Assembly (NCBI GenBank): GCA_963693365.1
Contig: CAVNZM010000009.1
Span: 1,302,001 to 1,366,000 of the forward strand
Direction: 5' to 3'
Origin: Amoebidium appalachense
Taxonomy: Eukaryota; Ichthyosporea
Length of the DNA: 64,000 nucleotides
This document shows, piece after piece, positions 51,803 to 64,000 of this stretch. The position numbers were made by a program, and so were the translations under genes. Position 1 is the first letter of the stretch. Every line of letters begins with the position of its first letter. The notes under the pieces are model-generated. The model searched no databases and had not been told where the DNA came from. It saw only the letters and a list, made by a program, of their open reading frames with translations.

Positions 51803-53554
51803 AGCTATCTGTTTTGCTCACAGGGATCTAGCAAGGTACGAGTTAGCTGGGCTAGCAAGGTATGAGCTAGGTGGGCGGATCTGAATGTCTGGTTTGACCA
51901 AAACCCAGTGGCTGGACTATGTTATGTGCAAAAGGCGAACTGATCTAAGTTTTTATTAATAAATAGAACTACCTATTTAGAAGTGCATGTTGAATTGTGG
52001 GCGGGCTGTACCTTCTCACAAACATACCCCAACAGCCAGAAGGCCCGGGAAAAGCAAACAGAAAACGAACTGCTGCCAAGTCTGTGACTGTGGGCCTTGT
52101 ACTGAATGAAATGCTTTGGCCGATCGCACTCAGCAATGTGTGACAAAGAACCAATTAAAATAACAGTTGGAGGAAGCATGAAACACGTTGATGTTTGGTC
52201 ATTCGTAACATATAGCATTATTTATTTGTGCTAAATACTCAAAATAATAAAACAAGCAAACAAGTAAATAACAAATCAATAATCAAAAAGATATGTGCTG
52301 ATGCTACGTTTAAAGACGTATCAAATCTTCTACTACAATGTTTACCAGGCTGCCCGCTCTACATGTACCGTACGGTACAGCATCAGCCGCTGACTGGAGA
52401 TAAATTTGATCATTCATCGGCGTGGTCTCGGGCTTTAAAAATGACCGAAAGTTCATTGGTGGGTTGGTAAGTCAAACGTTCTAATTGGTACATGCTGTTG
52501 CTATACATACGGTAGCAAATTCCTGCACGCCATGTCAGCTAACTTCACAGTTGACGTTTCGTCCTATATCAAATCGCCTCATTATATGAAAATAAGCTAA
52601 TCTAAAATTGTTATAAAAAAAAAATTCCGTCCCTCAATCAATGTCTTCTGGGGCGGTTCTCTCTACTTCAAACACGAATCATACGATGTTTTCGGCAATC
52701 CCCCACAGCGTGACAGCGAGCTCCTATTGGCCAAATAGCATATCACCTGTGAGCCACTTGCCATGTGTACCCTGACAACATATTACGTCACTCTCGCACA
52801 ATGGCCAAAAATTGATACTACAGTATTCATTTTAAAACTTGTTTCTGCACGCCGAAAGTTCGACAAAACTGAAGAAAAAAGCGAGAAACCCAATTTTAAG
52901 GAAAATAAAACAAGCATGGTCGTTACCGCCTTCAAGTTGAATGTCGATCCCTTGGTGACTGCGCATGCATGTGTGCCGCCCCGGGTAGCGTGTAAACAAC
53001 CAGCTCACCTGCATATTTTTATAGTGAAGATTGAATATCCTTGCATGCATTATAAACTCTGATTTTGGCTTCTTTTGGTTGAATTTGAAACTGTCGGCTT
53101 TTTGCCGCCTCGCCACGATAATGAAATTTGCACAAACCAACCAAACAGCTGGTGTCACATGACAAAGTCTGATTTTTTAGCCTTTTTTGGGTTTGTGTGG
53201 GAGGAGGCGCCAAGTAGTAGGGTAAACAGTTGTGTCCAGAGACTCTAGAGCGAACAAATACGCTGCTTGTAGAAGCTAGAAGACGGCGCAAAGGTTGATG
53301 ATTTTAAAAATAGAAAACTATATTTGAAATATTTTCTTTTTTAAGGAGATCATGACAAGTCTGATTTGAGCATTCCTAATAACCTTGCATATTTTCGTGA
53401 TCCGCTTTACTTCTTGCACTCCTCCGGATTCAAGAATTTGCGTCCGGAAAATCCTATAAAACCAGAATTCAAGTTTATTTTTGACACGTCACTTTCCTCC
53501 CCTCCTTTTCACCCTTTCAATCCTTTTTTTTTTTTACATCTTTCATCATTCAAA
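51803..53554. promoter_or_regulatory. Divergent promoter region between the TLC and REEP genes
   Basis: About 1.75 kb without a recognised exon separates two genes transcribed away from each other, and it has none of the poly-C/(CA)n clutter of the introns. ATTGG (inverted CCAAT) pentamers lie at 52455, 52484 and 52726. A TATAAAA-like box (CTATAAAAC) at about 53454-53462 sits about 100 nt before the REEP start codon. A T-run follows at 53527-53535. Regulatory roles are inferred from position. Confidence 0.5.
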
Positions 53555-54376
53555 ATGTCTGTTAATGTTGATGAGCTCAAGAGGCAGTGGTTCGAGTATG
53601 AGGCACACTTGAACCAGCAGTTGGCGGGCAAGGAGCCCTTCAAGATGGTCAGTGAGAAGACACAGGGCAAGGTCAAGCCGGCCTACCTTGCTGTTGGTAA
53701 GTAACAATGTTGCTTTCGTTTCAGATAGGCTCTCCTCAAACTGCGTGTGACGGTTCTTGGTGTGACACTGTTTGAGCGTAAAGCTCTTTGAGGCGTCGTG
53801 TGGGTGCGCGTTCCGCAGTGTGGACATGGGCAGGTGTGGTTCGGCTGCTGCAAGGCAGCTTTCAGAGTTGCACTTTAGTGATACCGCTTGCCTGTCATAT
53901 GTGTCTTGCTGCCACCTGGCTGTTGTAAGTCACCTGTGTAACGCTGTCATCTTTTCAGGTGGTGGGTCCATTATTGTCATCACACTGTGGTTACTTGGCC
54001 AGGAGCTGCTTATCAACCTCGTTGGCTTTGCCTACCCGGCGTACTGCTCGTGAGTGTTCCCCCTCCCCCCCCCCCCCCCCCCCCCCCCCCCGGCCCGTGT
54101 GTATTTCTCTCCCTCGTCCGCGCTTATTTACCACATTGTCCAAACGTACAAGTGAATTGCCACATGCAAGCTGATTTCCCTCGTCTTCGGCTCAGCCATG
54201 AAGTGGGCAAACATACAGCTGCAGATGCCTAGCTGCCTCTCATCTGCCCCACCTGCACACAGATCCTAGTTGGTGCAGGGCTAGGGGTTTGGGTGTGTTG
54301 GGGGGAGGGGAGGAGGGGGGAGAGGGGGAGAGGGGGGGGGGGGGTAAGGGGAGGGGTTGGGTTTTTTCTTATGACC

Positions 54377-54409
<33 letters not shown>

Positions 54410-54740
54410 CACTTTTCCCTGGTCCCCTCTCAACCCCCTTCCCCTATCATCCTTCTCTCTTTTTCAAGATTTGGCACTTAACGTGTACCCCGCTTCCGCT
54501 TTCATTCCTTGAAACCTTCTCCCACAAGAGTTCCTCCCCCCCCCCCCCCCCTCCCCCCCCTCCCCTCTTCCTCCTTCCCCCCCTGTGGCCGAGCAGGCTT
54601 CCCTCACCTGACCCCCCTCCCCGCCCTCCTTCCGTCCCGCTTCCGCGTTCACTCCATGAAACCTTTCATACAAGACCCCCCCCCCCCCCTTTTCTCCTTC
54701 CCCCTGGGGCCAAGGAGGCTTGCTTCCCCTTAGCGAAGCC

Positions 54741-54774
<34 letters not shown>

Positions 54775-55239
54775 CCAGCACACACACACGAAATTTATCT
54801 GGGCATGTCGACCTGTTTCTTGACCTGTACCTTACTCGCAGGATCCGCGCCATTGAGACACCGAGTGCCGACGACGACAAGCAGTGGCTGACGTACTGGG
54901 TGGTGTATGCCATGTTTGCAGTCATCGAGTATTTTTCCGACATTCTTGTCTACTGGCTGCCCTTCTACTATGTTGCCAAGCTGGCTCTCCTCGTGTATCT
55001 GCTGGCCCCCCAGACTCAGGGTGCAGCTGTGATCTACAACAAGGTCATCCGCCCGTATCTGGTCGAGGGAACGGCGTTGGAGAACAAGAAGCTGAATCTA
55101 GGCCAAGGTGTGTTGAAAGCCTGATATAGGAGGGGGGGGGGTGGGGGGGGGGGGGTTAACGGTGGTACTAGGTGTAAATATCTATGCCTACTTTTCTTGT
55201 TTTGTGACAGAAGAATTGGCTGCTCTTCAGTTCGTGTTT

Positions 55240-55275
<36 letters not shown>

Positions 55276-55372
55276 ATGTTGCATACTAATATTAGAATGT
55301 TTGCCTTTGCATGTGCCCTGCACCATGCTTCTCATCGTGTATATGTACTTCGTACCGTGTTCCGTCCCCCTC

Positions 55373-55406
<34 letters not shown>

Positions 55407-56339
55407 AAAACACCCCCCCCGGACACACACTACCACCACCCTCGTCCCCCCCCCCCCCCCCCCCCCCCCTCCCCCCGTCTCCGCTCTCCCCCTCGGCCGG
55501 TGCCCACCCCCTCATTTCTTCGAAAATTTAAGGAGGACGAAATCATGGGTTTCATCGACCCGGCCATGCTCTGATTGGCTGAGACAGAACTCCAACTGAC
55601 CAATAGTAATCACGTAGCGTAATGGCAAATAACCAAAAAAGGTTAAAAATAAAATACGAAAATTCAGCGTTGTGCCGCTTTGATTCGAGGCTCGAAAAAG
55701 TATCTACAATCTATTATGAGGGTCATAGTCAAAAGTCATTGAAAGTATAATAAGTCTTTATCTCAATAGTAAACAGGCTTTGGTTGCTTAATAGAAAGGT
55801 TAGCATACGAAGCAACGCGCAAATTTGTTATAGGCATTGTATGGTCTCTGACCCCTCCTTCATGGTCAAAACGAGGGGAAGAAGCACGATCTTATCATAA
55901 TCCTAGCGGCTCGTGCATCGATCACTGCCACAGTGCAACCCAGCTAAGGCCTAAGCCCAAGCGATTCTTCCCTATTTTGATGATGAAGATGGCGCCCGAC
56001 GCCCCTTTAAGCTTATACCAATATTGCACATTTTTTTATTTACCAACATTTTTCCTAGAACACCAAACTCCCTTTTCTAAGTAGAATCGGTTTTAACTTC
56101 GTTCTAAAGGACCGATCATAGAATTTGGCCCAGAAATTATGCCAAACTATTGATCCTTTGACCACATTCCTCCTTATGACTCTCCACATTCTTTGCTCGG
56201 CCCGCCCCTAGATTAACCATATGGCGAATAAGGTGCCTTGATCTTTTGATCTAACGGGGTTTCCTTTTCCCACCAATCAGTGGCCGAGGATCTCTCTGCC
56301 AAGGCCGAGGAGACCATCAACAAGCTCAAGGCCCAGTAG
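53555..56339 (+). CDS. REEP5: REEP5/Yop1-family ER-shaping protein, complete
   Basis: Four exons: 53555-53696, 53959-54049, 54842-55107, 56281-56339; phases 1,2,1 agree. They give 185 residues, close to the 189 of human REEP5. The first exon starts MSVNVDELKRQWFEYEAHLN. The TB2/DP1/HVA22 domain is shown by WLLGQELLINLVGFAYPAYC, then SIRAIETPSADDDKQWLTYW, then YFSDILVYWLPFYYVAKLAL and LLAPQTQGAAVIYNKVIRPY. The C-terminal tail AEDLSAKAEETINKLKAQ is amphipathic. Family members insert two hydrophobic hairpins in the ER membrane, force curvature and maintain tubules. The ATG context (TCAAAATGT) is good and a TATA-like box lies about 100 nt upstream. An AATAAA at 56643 is a possible but distant polyadenylation signal. 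Confidence 0.9.
54370..54408. repeat. Poly-C in REEP intron 2
   Basis: One of several long poly-C runs in this gene (also about 54067-54090, 54742-54773, 55241-55273, 55376-55404 and 55447-55469). Confidence 0.95.
55575..56280. other. Intron 3 interior of the REEP gene, no further feature
   Basis: Ordinary unique sequence without long homopolymers; nothing recognisable until the acceptor CACCAATCAG at 56271-56280. Confidence 0.6.
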
Positions 56340-57249
56340 GCTCGTAGCCAATCAATGGGCAAAGCAGAAACATCAATTGTGGCGGCGATATCGATTATGT
56401 AGGGTACACTGTCACATGCGCTGCTATTTCACACAATATATATAGATACTATGCACGAAAGGCCCAGAGAAACACACCACTAACATACTTAAACAATACA
56501 TGTATGGGATTAGTATGTATGGGGTTGGCAAACGTTTGTATGCAGTTCTTTATGTAGGCTGGTGGCATGGTGCCCAACTATTTTTTTGGGGGGGTGGATG
56601 CCCATTTTTTTTATTGGTGAGTTGTCAATTATAGTATATCGGAATAAATACGAGCACAGTCCAGCTGTGTGTGTGCGCTTTGCACACGGACCTACATACA
56701 TAGAAAATCATTCATGCAGGAGTCACCCCCCCCCCCCCCCCCCCCCCAAACACCACCACCCCCCCACCCCCATACAAGCACACACACACACCCAAAGTGC
56801 AGACACACAAACGCGTGCACCACCCCACCCACCACCAACACAACCATTCGAACATGCACACGAACACCGAACACCGCTATCCAGTCATATGAGTGAATAC
56901 CCACACTAGTGGTCTAGTGGGCAACCCATTTTGGACACTACAGTACGAGTGTGGTCGTCACAGGGTCACACATACTCGTTTCCACATGTACATAATATGA
57001 CTCGTATTTTATGCACCTGGTTTCATCACAAAGCAACATAACAATCTGCAGCATTCACTTTCACCCCACACCAAAAAAGATGCTTGGCGCATTTCCTTGC
57101 AAAAATTCATATATCCGCATCTTATTTCATCCTAGCAGATATTCTATATTGTATCCCATCATGACACGTATATGCCATATCATCATATTAGATATCCCGG
57201 ATCATATCTCATCATGTCATATCTCGTCATATCAGATATCCCATATATC
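56340..57249. other. Convergent 3' region between the REEP and NBAS-like genes
   Basis: Contains a poly-C run (56726-56747), CA-rich sequence, and an AT-rich degenerate repeat at about 57125-57250 with TCATATCAGATATCCC-like units. An AATAAA lies at 56643 on the plus strand. No ORF with a recognised domain. Confidence 0.5.
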
Positions 57250-63983
<6,734 letters not shown>

Positions 63984-64000
63984 CTGCAGCCCACTTACAA

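Noticed and set aside
55533-55574. Possible alternative last exon of the REEP gene (EDEIMGFIDPAML and stop)
   Set aside because: Its acceptor (TTTAAG) is weak and its frame does not fit the phase-1 donor at 55107.

Overview
This is eukaryotic nuclear DNA: every recognisable gene is split into many short exons by GT-AG introns, and most of the window is intron packed with long poly-C/poly-G, (CA)n/(GT)n and poly-A/poly-T tracts. Nothing bacterial, organellar or viral was seen. The proteins look opisthokont-like (the REEP/DP1 protein is close in length and layout to animal REEP5), and the large repeat-filled introns would suit a unicellular relative of animals. That placement is inference; the sequence does not name the species.

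Layout. (1) 735-2844, minus strand: a small C2-domain protein, four phase-compatible exons, probably continuing past the left edge. (2) 2845-5912: no convincing exon. (3) 5913-46151, plus strand: one very large gene of about 46 exons and about 2,100 codons, an SMCHD1-type chromatin protein. It has a GHKL ATPase, a long series of Ig-like repeats, coiled coils and an SMC-type hinge. It also carries segments I do not recall from animal SMCHD1: a discoidin-like insertion after the ATPase, a Cys4 knuckle in one Ig-like repeat and a PHD-type C4HC3 finger in another. The 5' end and first exons were not found. (4) 46212-47159: a degenerate PIF/Harbinger DNA transposon with TAA target duplication, terminal inverted repeats and a Myb/SANT-like ORF remnant, about 60 bp after the SMCHD1-like stop. 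(5) 47917-51802, minus strand: a complete five-exon TLC-domain membrane protein (TLCD4/TMEM56-like). (6) 53555-56339, plus strand: a complete four-exon REEP5/Yop1-like ER-shaping protein, divergent from (5) across about 1.75 kb. (7) 57250 to the right edge, minus strand: the C-terminal 11 or so exons of a large helical protein, tentatively NBAS/Sec39-like.

Exons were placed by hand from splice consensus, reading phase and protein family resemblance. Almost all junctions keep phase; doubtful ones are flagged.

The most striking theme is how repeats and splice sites coincide. Many 3' splice sites are simply the last CAG of a (CA)n tract, several 5' splice sites are the first GT of a (GT)n tract, and poly-C often starts within about 15 nt of the donor. 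Independently, at several exons a minisatellite has grown from the exon edge itself, so the neighbouring intron holds several copies of the splice site plus exon sequence.
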